This document shows, piece after piece, positions 1-6,958 of a DNA stretch of 9,519 nucleotides (the stretch's first letter is position 1; every line of letters begins with the position of its first letter). The position numbers and the translations under genes were made by a program. This DNA is from JBAYJY01 sp041664945 (GTDB taxonomy: Bacteria > UBP15 > UBA6099): the NCBI GenBank assembly GCA_041664945.1, contig JBAYJY010000181.1, positions 1-9,519 of the forward strand. Reading direction: 5' to 3'. The notes beneath the pieces are model-generated. The model saw nothing but the letters and a program-made list of their open reading frames with translations. It searched no databases and was not told the DNA's origin.

Positions 1-740
1 ATCTTCGCGAGAAGATATTCAGCGCCAAAGTGGTATTCGGGGTTTTCGTCGCGGATCACAAAAAGATCGAAAGCGGTTGTGAGCGGGAGATTGTCCCATT
101 TGTAAGCGGCGCCGAGTTTGAGAGTGAGCGGAAGCGGATCTGACGCCTGATCGAGTTTGAGTCCGGCGCCGAGATTGGAAAGCGCGGCTCCGAGTTGCCA
201 GTTCTTATCCATTTTGTAGAGAACTCCTGCGTCGACGGCGAATGTCGAGCCGGAGAAGTCCTGTATTTTTTCCTTGATGTATTTAACTGCGACGCCGTAG
301 GAGATAACTTTGGTGGCGTTCGCTCCGTAGGCGAAAGTAAGCGCGTAACTCGTAGGCCGGAACATGCCGGTGTACTCGTTAGTCGCCGTGTATCCGGTTT
401 GCGCGCCGGCATCGAAATAAACCAGACTGCCTCCGAGGGCGCGCTTGCCGTTGTTGGTTACATACGAAAAATAGTCTTGCGTGATGTCGAGTAAGTATTC
501 GTTATGCATTACGGATACTTGGCTGGACGGTATCAGCATCATGCCGCCCGGATTGAGCGTGACAGAGCTGGAGTTATCCGCGATCGCCGTATATGCGCCG
601 CCCATGGCTTCCGCCTTGGCGTTGACGCCTACGTTCAGAAAGATTGCTCCCGTTGTGCCGGCCGCCCTGCATGCCGCAGGTATCAGAATCATTCCCATCG
701 CCGCAATAATCAAACTTTTGTACAAGTTCTTTTTGAACAT
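1..740 (-). CDS. PorV/PorQ (UPF0164)-like outer-membrane beta-barrel protein, 3' end missing
   Basis: An open frame runs from an ATG at 738-740 to the left edge without a stop, giving about 246 residues; the C-terminal part lies outside. It has a signal-peptide-like start (basic MFKKNLYKS, hydrophobic core at residues 9-21, likely cleavage near residues 25-27 in CRAAG). Next comes the family hallmark near residues 47-66, GGAYTAIADNSSSVTLNPGG, which resembles the usual 'GGA..A.ADD.....NP.G' of PorV/PorQ proteins. The rest alternates short Gly/aromatic-rich strands, as expected for an outer-membrane barrel (for example SYALTFAYGANATKVISYG and AVDAGVLYKM). PorV is known as a type IX secretion shuttle in Bacteroidetes, but many relatives in other phyla have no assigned role, so no T9SS function is claimed. 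The start is fixed by GGAGG at 748-752, seven bases upstream. The family is usually about 300-350 aa, so some 60-100 residues are probably missing. Other frames over this stretch are shadows. Confidence 0.85.
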   Translation of the reverse strand, partial: MFKKNLYKSLIIAAMGMILIPAACRAAGTTGAIFLNVGVNAKAEAMGGAYTAIADNSSSVTLNPGGMMLIPSSQVSVMHNEYLLDITQDYFSYVTNNGKRALGGSLVYFDAGAQTGYTATNEYTGMFRPTSYALTFAYGANATKVISYGVAVKYIKEKIQDFSGSTFAVDAGVLYKMDKNWQLGAALSNLGAGLKLDQASDPLPLTLKLGAAYKWDNLPLTTAFDLFVIRDENPEYHFGAEYLLAK

Positions 741-768
741 GGGCCAACCTCCATAAAGATTCTTTTAT

Positions 769-798
769 ATTATACCCCGAAATACTTCACTAAAACAA
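769..798 (-). promoter_or_regulatory. Candidate sigma70 promoter of the PorV-like gene
   Basis: On the minus strand a perfect -10 box TATAAT (769-774) follows a weak -35 TTGTTT (793-798) with an 18-base spacer. This places the transcript start near 762 and gives a leader of only about 20 bases containing the GGAGG site. The -10 is strong and well placed; the -35 matches only half of the consensus. Confidence 0.45.
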
Positions 799-832
799 TA
801 TTGCTCTATTTTATGTACTCAATTTATCATTG

Positions 833-916
833 TTAACTTCCACAGATATCTTTAGACCAGTTATATGGTCGCAATTGCTTCCAGGTTAGCTCTTTCCAAC
901 ATTCTTCTAAGCTCAT
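833..916 (-). CDS. Possible 27-residue small ORF, unrecognised
   Basis: A short frame starts at an ATG (914-916) eight bases after AGGAG (925-929) and ends at TAA (833-835). The product would begin MSLEECWKELTWKQ and is rich in Trp, Lys and Glu, with two Cys and no signal or membrane segment. It lies just upstream of the PorV-like promoter on the same strand. The well-spaced ribosome binding site is the only positive evidence; no homologue is recognised and no promoter was found for it. A chance ORF in AT-rich DNA is the more likely explanation. Confidence 0.15.
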   Translation of the reverse strand: MSLEECWKELTWKQLRPYNWSKDICGS

Positions 917-1334
917 TTATTTCGCTCCTACAAAATCAGTATAATCCTGTTTTGTTGTCGTCCGTATGAATCAGAAAATATTTCTCTCCACGTAATTTTA
1001 CTGATGTTCAAATTTATATACAATATTCATGCCAATCTGAATAGAAATCAAATCATCGTTACTAAATTACATCTTTCCTGAATCGAGTTAACCGTTTAGA
1101 ATGTATATTGGCAAATTCGATATCTTTGCGAGTTAATGAAAGTAAACATCAAAAAAGTATAAATTGTCATATTCTGTCGGTTTTTTCTGATTTTAACGCG
1201 TTTTCAAACAATAAATGGTTCGAAAAAACGGAAATGTGAGAGACAGGCATTATTTCAATGTGAACTTCCGCTGGAATAAATGCAATTAAATATTTCTGAT
1301 TATTTGAAAACAATGGGACATAAATCAATTAGGA

Positions 1335-1375
1335 AAATGCAATTTGCTGCATTTGCGAGTGCAGTCTGATGCACT
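1335..1375. repeat. Two tandem inverted repeats with a shared TGCA core
   Basis: AAATGCA (1335-1341) and TGCATTT (1348-1354) form a perfect 7-bp inverted repeat around a 6-base loop. Three bases later AGTGCA (1358-1363) and TGCACT (1370-1375) form a perfect 6-bp inverted repeat, also with a 6-base loop. The four TGCA cores begin at 1338, 1348, 1360 and 1370, about one helical turn apart. AAATGCAATT also occurs upstream at 1278-1287. The pattern would suit either two short RNA hairpins or paired dyad operator sites; neither is demonstrated. Confidence 0.45.
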
Positions 1376-1626
1376 TCGGGTTTCTATATATCTGAATTGC
1401 ACGGAGAAAATAATGTCCGTTTCCAGGAGTCATTAAACCGCAAAATGTTATGAAATGGAAAATACAACTCGTATGAACGATTGTGATTATAAGATTAGCC
1501 GATAGTGATTAACGACATGCGGGATGTTTTGAGCGCTGCCGGGCGCTATGCCGGACTATATTAGTAAAATAAATAAACAATAATATAATAATTCATATAT
1601 CAGGGGCATATTATCACATAAATACA

Positions 1627-1715
1627 CATATAGCAGAGCGATATATAATAATACGCAGCGCTTTTAATAGCATGTAATATGGCACATAGCGAGAGCAAAT
1701 TATTACAATAATACT
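1627..1715. repeat. Imperfect direct repeat in AT-rich DNA
   Basis: The stretch at 1627-1654 (beginning CATATAGCAGAGCG and ending AATAATAC) resembles 1684-1715 (beginning CACATAGCGAGAGCA and ending AATAATAC), an offset of about 57 bases. The match needs small gaps and part of it is low-complexity AT, so significance is uncertain. It lies just 3' of the UPF0182 gene. Confidence 0.25.
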
Positions 1716-1762
1716 ACTGATTAACATAGGAAATACATCGTCAAGCGATTGCAAGAATAATA

Positions 1763-4510
1763 TTAATTGGCGCTTGGCGTTTTGGGAACATCCGCTGGCT
1801 GGCGTATATTTTTAAGAGCGCTCTCGGCGGCGTCGAATTCTTCGCCGAAACCTTTCCAGTCGAGCTCGCGAAGACGCTCTTTCGCTTTTGAGAGATGCTC
1901 AAGGCCGGTTCGGATCTGCTGGATGACGGTAGCGTCAAGAACCGGCTGATTGAGAGAGTCCCGGTTTCCGGTGTTTTTACTCGCGGTCGGCGCGCCGACG
2001 AGTTGCTCAAGCGCGGACTCGATCGATTCGCCCATGGCGACCCGGTTGCCGATAGAGGCGATGACGCGCTTCAACTCCGGAATATCGCCTTTTTCCGCCT
2101 TAAGGTAGACTGGTTCGACGTACAGGAACGATTCCTCGACCGGTATGACCAGCGTGTTGCCGCGAATGATCTGAGAGCCGCCCTGACTCCAAAGTGTGAA
2201 CTGTTTGGATATTTCCGAGTCCTGATCAATACGAGCTTCGATTTGCATCGGTCCGAAGATGAGTTTCTTTTTCGGGAACGTGTAAACAAGAAGCTGTCCG
2301 TACTTATCCCCGTCGTTTCGGGCGCACATCCATGCGGCCATATTGGCCCGTTTCGACGGCGTGAACGGCAGCATTAGCACGTATTCCTCTTTATCGCCGT
2401 CGGGCAGCTTCATGATGGTATAATACGGTTCAACTTCCTGCTCGTTCTGGTAGAACACTTCGCGGCCGGTTTCCCACAAATCCTCTTTATTGTAAAAGAC
2501 GTTGGGATCGGTCATGTGGTAAGCCATAAGGACCTTCGCCTGAACCTTGAACATGTCGACCGGGTACCGGATGTGGGCGCGCAGCGACTCCGGCATTTCT
2601 TCTTTCGGAGTAAAAAGGCCGGGAAAAATCTTGTTGTAAGCGCTGATAATCGGGTCTTTTTCATCGAAGAGATAGAAAGTCACTTTCCCGTCATAAGCGT
2701 CGATGACGGTTTTGACAGAGTTGCGGATGTAGTTGAAGCCGGCGGCTCCCTGGCTTAACTTGGCCGAGTAGGGATAATTATTGCTTGTCGTGTAGCCGTC
2801 GAGAACCCATTTGAGACGCCCGTTGTCGATAACGATATATGGGTCGGAATCATACTGGATGAGCGGGAAAATCTTTGAGGCGCGTCCGGACTGCTGCGGG
2901 CCGCCGAGTATGTTGCGGTAAATCATTACGCGGCTGTCGCGTGTGATATCGGTGTTGAGAATGGCGGCGAGCGACGAGAATCGGATGGCGAAGGCCGCTT
3001 TCTTGATAAACGAATCGAGCGGAATGCCGCCTTGCGCATCGTAGCGCGACATCCTGTTTTCCTCGCCGAGCGGATAGTCGAACTCCTCGGCGCGCGTGTT
3101 GACGAACACATAGTCGTTCATCATTTCGCCGTAGTAAATCTGCGGGCGGCGTATGTCGAAATCCTTTCCGTGGGCGGGCGGGATATCCTTGATGAAGAAC
3201 TCAGGCAGCCCCTCCGGCGTGAACCTGTTCACCGGGCTCATGCAAAGCCCGTATCCGTGAGTGAATGAGAGCCGTTCGTTAATCCAGGTGCGCGCGGGCA
3301 GTTTATCATAGGACAACTCGCGAGCGGAGAGCATTACCTGCCTCAGTTTGCCCTCGACGGGGTAGCGGTCGACGTCCACGCTGTTGAATCCGTAATAAGT
3401 TCGGATTTCCTGAAGCTGGCGATATGTCTGGAGCAGCGGGCGCGAGTCCCAGAGCCGGATATTTTCGATAGTCAGTGAATTCGAGCGAATCTGGTCGGCG
3501 TTCAGGTCGAGACGCGCTTCGTGGGGCTTTATCGAAATGCGGTTTATGTCGTACGCCTCGCGAGTGTAGTCGATCTGTCTCTTGATAAAAGGCTTTTCCA
3601 TGGAAATTTCGTTCGGGTTGACGCGCAGTTTCTGAACGATTTCTGGATATGCGGCGCCGCCGGCTGAAAACAGGATGAGCAGCGCTGCGGCGGCGAGCGG
3701 CAGTTTCCAGCCGCGAACGAAAACGTTTGCGATCATAATCGCGGCGCCAACGAGCGCCGCCGCCATCAACACGTTCATAAGCGGCATGCGCAGGTGCAGG
3801 TCGGTGTATCCCGCGCCGGCGACAAAGCCTCGCGAACTGACGAGCATGTTCAGCGCGTACAGCCTGTAGCCGAACGCTTTAATGATGAAAAAGAGGGCAA
3901 TCAGAATCGAGAGGTGGCTGTAAAGCGTGGGCTTGAAGTGGACTCCCCGGTTGGTGATGATCAGGCCGCGCTTGTAGGCGTAAACGGCGACCGAGAGCAC
4001 AATCCCGAAGAAAAGGGCGACTGTCAGCCACTGGTACATATAATTGATGAACGGCAACTGGAAGACAAAATAAGAGATGTCGCGTCCGAAAACGGGATCC
4101 GTCCGCCCGAAACTCGTCGGGTTCTGAAATTGAAGGAGCATGTCCCAACGGCTGCTCGCCTCGATCCCGATCAATACCGAAAGGAATGCCGACGCCGCGA
4201 TCATCAACGTCCGTATGTGCTTTCCCAGCGTCTCAATCCCCGGCAGTTCGATCGCGTCCGGCCCGATTTTGATGAATCCCACGCGGCTCAACCGGTCCGC
4301 AACCGCAAGATTCACCATCATGAAAGCGAAAAACGCGCATCCAAGCGCTGCGCCCAGCTCAAGCCGCGTGACCAGAATCTTAACGAACACCTGTCGGTAT
4401 CCGACGTTCAAAAACCACAGCCAGTCCGTGTATATGACAACAATGTTGGTAATGACCGGTATCGCGACGAGAATTGAAAATATCACGATCCACAAGTAAT
4501 TCTTTTTCAT
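1763..4510 (-). CDS. UPF0182 family (COG1615) polytopic membrane protein, function unknown
   Basis: A complete 915-residue protein. The N-terminal third holds about seven hydrophobic segments (roughly residues 5-33, 52-72, 100-120, 157-180, 197-220, 246-265 and 270-288). The rest, from about residue 290, is a large soluble domain probably outside the cytoplasm. Features recognised as typical of UPF0182 are the VNPNEISMEKPF segment right after the last membrane helix (PNE at 299-301), FTHGYG (416-421), FDYPLGEENR, the WVLDGYTTSNNYPYS block starting at residue 568, and YHMTDPNVFYNKEDLW starting at residue 664. The length matches the family (about 900-1000 aa). The C-terminus carries a charged, probably helical segment (HLSKAKERLRELDW). 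The family is widespread, but its biochemical role is not known and none is proposed here. The start is supported by AAAGGA seven bases upstream and by a good promoter. Antisense frames inside it are shadows. It is transcribed alone, divergently from the glycosyltransferase. Confidence 0.93.
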   Translation of the reverse strand: MKKNYLWIVIFSILVAIPVITNIVVIYTDWLWFLNVGYRQVFVKILVTRLELGAALGCAFFAFMMVNLAVADRLSRVGFIKIGPDAIELPGIETLGKHIRTLMIAASAFLSVLIGIEASSRWDMLLQFQNPTSFGRTDPVFGRDISYFVFQLPFINYMYQWLTVALFFGIVLSVAVYAYKRGLIITNRGVHFKPTLYSHLSILIALFFIIKAFGYRLYALNMLVSSRGFVAGAGYTDLHLRMPLMNVLMAAALVGAAIMIANVFVRGWKLPLAAAALLILFSAGGAAYPEIVQKLRVNPNEISMEKPFIKRQIDYTREAYDINRISIKPHEARLDLNADQIRSNSLTIENIRLWDSRPLLQTYRQLQEIRTYYGFNSVDVDRYPVEGKLRQVMLSARELSYDKLPARTWINERLSFTHGYGLCMSPVNRFTPEGLPEFFIKDIPPAHGKDFDIRRPQIYYGEMMNDYVFVNTRAEEFDYPLGEENRMSRYDAQGGIPLDSFIKKAAFAIRFSSLAAILNTDITRDSRVMIYRNILGGPQQSGRASKIFPLIQYDSDPYIVIDNGRLKWVLDGYTTSNNYPYSAKLSQGAAGFNYIRNSVKTVIDAYDGKVTFYLFDEKDPIISAYNKIFPGLFTPKEEMPESLRAHIRYPVDMFKVQAKVLMAYHMTDPNVFYNKEDLWETGREVFYQNEQEVEPYYTIMKLPDGDKEEYVLMLPFTPSKRANMAAWMCARNDGDKYGQLLVYTFPKKKLIFGPMQIEARIDQDSEISKQFTLWSQGGSQIIRGNTLVIPVEESFLYVEPVYLKAEKGDIPELKRVIASIGNRVAMGESIESALEQLVGAPTASKNTGNRDSLNQPVLDATVIQQIRTGLEHLSKAKERLRELDWKGFGEEFDAAESALKNIRQPADVPKTPSAN

Positions 4511-4560
4511 TTAAATATCCTTTTCCGAATCAGAAAAAATTAAGCTCCTTGCCATAGTGA

Positions 4561-4589
4561 AGTTTAGTTCAGGGCATTGTGAGCGTCAA
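4561..4589 (-). promoter_or_regulatory. Candidate sigma70 promoter of the UPF0182 gene
   Basis: On the minus strand TTGACG (4584-4589, five of six consensus bases) and TAAACT (4561-4566, four of six) are separated by exactly 17 bases. Transcription would begin near 4554, leaving a leader of about 43 bases with an AAAGGA ribosome binding site. The -35 box adjoins the repeat-like sequence at 4632-4673 and its flank. Confidence 0.5.
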
Positions 4590-4631
4590 GCAAACCGGAA
4601 TCCGGCAACGGAAAGTCGATTGAAAATGCAT

Positions 4632-4673
4632 TGTATCAAGATTCCTTGCTTCGCTCGGAACAACATTACGGAA
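4632..4673. repeat. Dispersed intergenic repeat-like segment ('SEAKNL' type)
   Basis: Read on the minus strand, this segment contains TTCCGAGCGAAGCAAGGAAT and would translate as VVPSEARNLD. This is the familiar signature of short intergenic repeats of the form 'TCATTCCGA(A/G)CGAAG(T/C)GAGGAATCT' seen in many bacterial genomes, which often produce spurious ORFs containing 'SEAKNL' or 'SEARNL'. A frame of 84 codons on the minus strand at 4569-4823 runs through it, but it has no ribosome binding site and looks non-protein, so it is not called as a gene. Homology to that repeat class is recognised by eye only. The rest of the 357-base divergent spacer shows the UPF0182 promoter, the adjacent tandem repeat, and no clear promoter for the rightward gene. 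Confidence 0.5.
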
Positions 4674-4723
4674 CGACAAATGAGTTGACGAACGAGAAAT
4701 GCGTTGGCGAACGACAAATTGGC
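4671..4723. repeat. 19-bp tandem repeat, nearly three copies
   Basis: Units at 4671-4689 (GAACGACAAATGAGTTGAC), 4690-4708 (GAACGAGAAATGCGTTGGC) and a partial 4709-4723 (GAACGACAAATTGGC) align head to tail with three differences between the two full units. A degenerate earlier copy may sit at 4658-4669 (GAACAACATTAC), joining this array to the dispersed-repeat-like segment. Confidence 0.7.
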
Positions 4724-4867
4724 TATCGAAAATTAGGCTTATCTCTTTAGTAGTCTGATAAAGTCCCGAATTGAATATAAATAAGCGCAAGTCTCTTTCA
4801 TAACGGCGCGACGCATTGAACAAAAATGATAGAATGATAACAAGTCATTAATCCAATCTATTTAAAT

Positions 4868-6829
4868 ATGCAGCGGCTACAGATAAAATACAGGCGTAAA
4901 ATGACACTGTCGCCATTATTTGGGATTATTGCTTTTTTGTTGTTTTTAGTCGCCGCGCTGGGTTTTGGCGCGTCGGCGGCGCGTCGGTTATGGGCTGAAC
5001 CGCCCGGCGGCCTTTTTCTTTGCGCTTCATTCGGTCTTGGCGCGGGACTGCTTTCCGTATTGTTTTTCGTGTTGATGTCTACAAACGGTTTCACGCGAAC
5101 GAACACGTTGATAATCATAGCCGCAGGAGTTGCGCTCTTTGCGGCAAACATCAAAATAATTAAAATTTCGGTTGTCGGAATAGTTGCCGGGGCGTTCGGA
5201 CAGGGAGCATCTCGTCTCACAAAGACCTGCGCGGCGGTTATTACGGTATTTGTTTTGGCGGCGGCGACGACGGCGCTTGCGCCCCCGGTCGATGTCGATG
5301 CGCTTTCATATCATCTCGCGCTTCCCAAACTGTACGCGGCCGCCGGCGGTTTTGTGTCCACGCCGTCGATCGTTTACTCCAATTTTCCGCTTGGCGTGGA
5401 GATACTGTTTGCTTTTCCGCTGCTGTTGAAAAGCGCAGTCGGGGCGTCGCTCGTCAGTTTTTCGTTCGGCGTTTTCGCCATGCTCGGAATAGCGTCGCTC
5501 GGGAACCGGCTTTCCGGCGGCGCGGAAAAAGCCGGGCCGCTCGGCGCGCTGCTTTTCGTGGGGACGCCGCTTGTTTTGTGGGAAATGCGTTCTTCATACA
5601 TCGATCTCGCGATGTGTTTTTACATTTTCATTTCTCTCGCGCTTCTTGTATCGCAAATGGAGCGTAAAAGTATGGCCGGCGTCGCCGCAGCTGGCCTGCT
5701 CGCAGGATTCGCTGTCGCGGCGAAGCTGACAGCCGGGCCAGTCGCGGCGGTTCTCCTCGCAACGGTTCCGCTTGTCTATCAGGACCGTTTCGGCAAGCGT
5801 TTGGCGGCAGCGGCAATATTTTTCGTATGCTGCGCGGCGCCAGTTATTCCCTGGTTTATCAGGACTTACATTGAGACCGGGAACCCGTTTTTCCCATTCG
5901 CTTACAATATTCTCGGCGGCAGAAACTGGAATCCGGCAGTCAACGCTGAATTCCTGAAATGGCATTTAGGCTATGGACTTGGCCGGGGGCTCAAAGAGTC
6001 GGTCGAACTGCCGTTCAATCTGGCGTTCCGCGCGGCCGGAAATTTCGGGTGGCGCATAGCGCGGCCGGACCGGGAGCTTGGCTGGTTTTTCCTGTTTTTC
6101 ATACCGATTCTGTTCATGCCTGGAGGCGCGTTGCGCAAGAGGGGCGTTATGGCGTTTTTTGTGGTTCTCTCATTGGCCACATGGTTTTTCGGCACCCAGC
6201 AGTTGCGCTTTCTTCTCGTCTTCTGGCCGGCGCTTTGCCTTTTGTACGCGGGCGGCCTCATGAACGCCGCCGGTAAATGGCGGATAGCTCCGGTTGCCGC
6301 CGGAGCAGTAATAATAATATCTTTAGGAATGAACGCATACGCGCAGAGCCGGAGCCTGATTCCTGCGGTAAGGGCGATAGCGGGCGGAGAGGCGGTAAAA
6401 GAGGAATACATTGAAAACAACAATCAGGCGCAAAAAGCGTTTGCTGCGCTCGACGCGCTTTCGGGCGGAGGGAGCGGCGGTAAAGCCGGCCTTCTTCTGG
6501 AGACAAGGTCGTTTTATTCGACAACGCCGTCGGTCTGGCTGAATCCGACGCAGCAGGGAATACTCGATTACGGAAAGATCGGCGGCCCGGAGACGCTTTT
6601 CGAAGAATTGAGGAAACTTGATGTTGAATACCTGCTTGTGCAGCGTAGCGCCTTCATGTCCATATACGAAGAAGTTGACGGGGAACGCAAAGGCAACCGG
6701 GAGTATTCGAGATACTTTCTAAATTTTTTTAGACTCTATCAGGAACTTCTCAACAGCAGGAAGGCAAAACTGGTTTACGCGACCGGCAATTATGTCATAT
6801 TCAGGCTGTCCGAAAACGGAGGCGAATAG
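4868..6829 (+). CDS. GT-C/PMT-like (GT39-type) polytopic membrane glycosyltransferase
   Basis: A 653-residue protein with roughly ten to twelve hydrophobic segments up to about residue 500 and a soluble C-terminal part (about 505-653). Its first large non-cytoplasmic loop has APPVDVDALSYHLALPKLY (D142, D144, H149). The acidic pair fits the loop-1 Asp/Glu motif of GT-C enzymes, which use polyprenyl-phosphate sugars as donors. TGNPFFPF at 337-344 is another segment often seen in these bacterial GT39-like proteins. Expected role: transfer of a sugar on the periplasmic face of the inner membrane; donor and acceptor cannot be read from sequence. The start is uncertain. ATG 4868 has no visible ribosome binding site, while ATG 4901 (residue 12) follows a weak CAGG and begins MTLSPLFGIIAF, directly at the first membrane helix. 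The gene precedes pilT by 129 bases with a likely separate promoter between, so a link to pilin glycosylation is only speculative. Confidence 0.75.
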   Translation: MQRLQIKYRRKMTLSPLFGIIAFLLFLVAALGFGASAARRLWAEPPGGLFLCASFGLGAGLLSVLFFVLMSTNGFTRTNTLIIIAAGVALFAANIKIIKISVVGIVAGAFGQGASRLTKTCAAVITVFVLAAATTALAPPVDVDALSYHLALPKLYAAAGGFVSTPSIVYSNFPLGVEILFAFPLLLKSAVGASLVSFSFGVFAMLGIASLGNRLSGGAEKAGPLGALLFVGTPLVLWEMRSSYIDLAMCFYIFISLALLVSQMERKSMAGVAAAGLLAGFAVAAKLTAGPVAAVLLATVPLVYQDRFGKRLAAAAIFFVCCAAPVIPWFIRTYIETGNPFFPFAYNILGGRNWNPAVNAEFLKWHLGYGLGRGLKESVELPFNLAFRAAGNFGWRIARPDRELGWFFLFFIPILFMPGGALRKRGVMAFFVVLSLATWFFGTQQLRFLLVFWPALCLLYAGGLMNAAGKWRIAPVAAGAVIIISLGMNAYAQSRSLIPAVRAIAGGEAVKEEYIENNNQAQKAFAALDALSGGGSGGKAGLLLETRSFYSTTPSVWLNPTQQGILDYGKIGGPETLFEELRKLDVEYLLVQRSAFMSIYEEVDGERKGNREYSRYFLNFFRLYQELLNSRKAKLVYATGNYVIFRLSENGGE

Positions 6830-6881
6830 CCGCCGGACAAGTCGAAATAGCGCTTCGCGGATGGCTCCCTCAAGATGATAG

Positions 6882-6911
6882 TTGATTTGCCTATTTGGTT
6901 TATGATATATT
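6882..6911 (+). promoter_or_regulatory. Candidate promoter of pilT-pilC
   Basis: TTGATT (6882-6887) and TATATT (6906-6911) are separated by 18 bases in the AT-rich spacer before pilT. An overlapping alternative is TTGGTT (6895-6900) with GATAAT (6917-6922) at 16 bases. No sigma54-type GG/GC pair was seen. Either choice gives a leader of roughly 30-40 bases with GAGG about ten bases before the pilT start. Confidence 0.35.
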
Positions 6912-6958
6912 TGTTGGATAATATGAGCGGGATATATTTAGACTGAGGTTATCAGGCG

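Larger units (their letters stand above)
741..1762. other. AT-rich region of about 1 kb with no convincing gene
   Basis: Between the start of the PorV-like gene and the stop of the UPF0182 gene, base composition shifts sharply to A+T and no frame gives a protein longer than about 35 residues outside the overlap with neighbouring genes. Besides the separately listed items it contains an 8-bp inverted repeat GTTTTTTC/GAAAAAAC (1180-1187 and 1222-1229) flanking the palindrome AACGCGTT (1195-1202), and a GC-rich inverted repeat AGCGC/GCGCT (1532-1536 and 1543-1547) in otherwise AT-rich DNA. No tRNA-like T-loop, rRNA or clear terminator was seen. Both flanking genes are read leftwards, so the region is the 3' side of UPF0182 and the upstream side of the porin gene. 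It could hold an unrecognised small RNA or be decayed sequence. Confidence 0.6.

Noticed and set aside
195..836. Plus-strand frames of 91-110 codons over the PorV-like gene
   Set aside because: The minus-strand frame has a signal peptide, promoter, ribosome binding site and family motif; the plus frames have none of these.
1387..1500. Short plus-strand frames such as MSVSRSH after GGAG and MENTTRMNDCDYKISR
   Set aside because: They are 7-16 residues long in AT-rich DNA, one lacks a ribosome binding site, and nothing supports translation.
1532..1547. GC-rich inverted repeat as a terminator for the UPF0182 gene
   Set aside because: The stem is only 5 bp, lies more than 200 bases past the stop and is not followed by a T-run on either strand.
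3794..4477. 227-codon plus-strand frame opposite the UPF0182 N-terminal region
   Set aside because: It is highly charged, low-resemblance sequence opposite membrane helices of a well-supported gene, as expected of an antisense shadow.
4569..4823. 84-codon minus-strand frame in the divergent spacer
   Set aside because: It contains the SEARNL-type signature of non-coding dispersed repeats, overlaps the tandem repeat and lacks a ribosome binding site.
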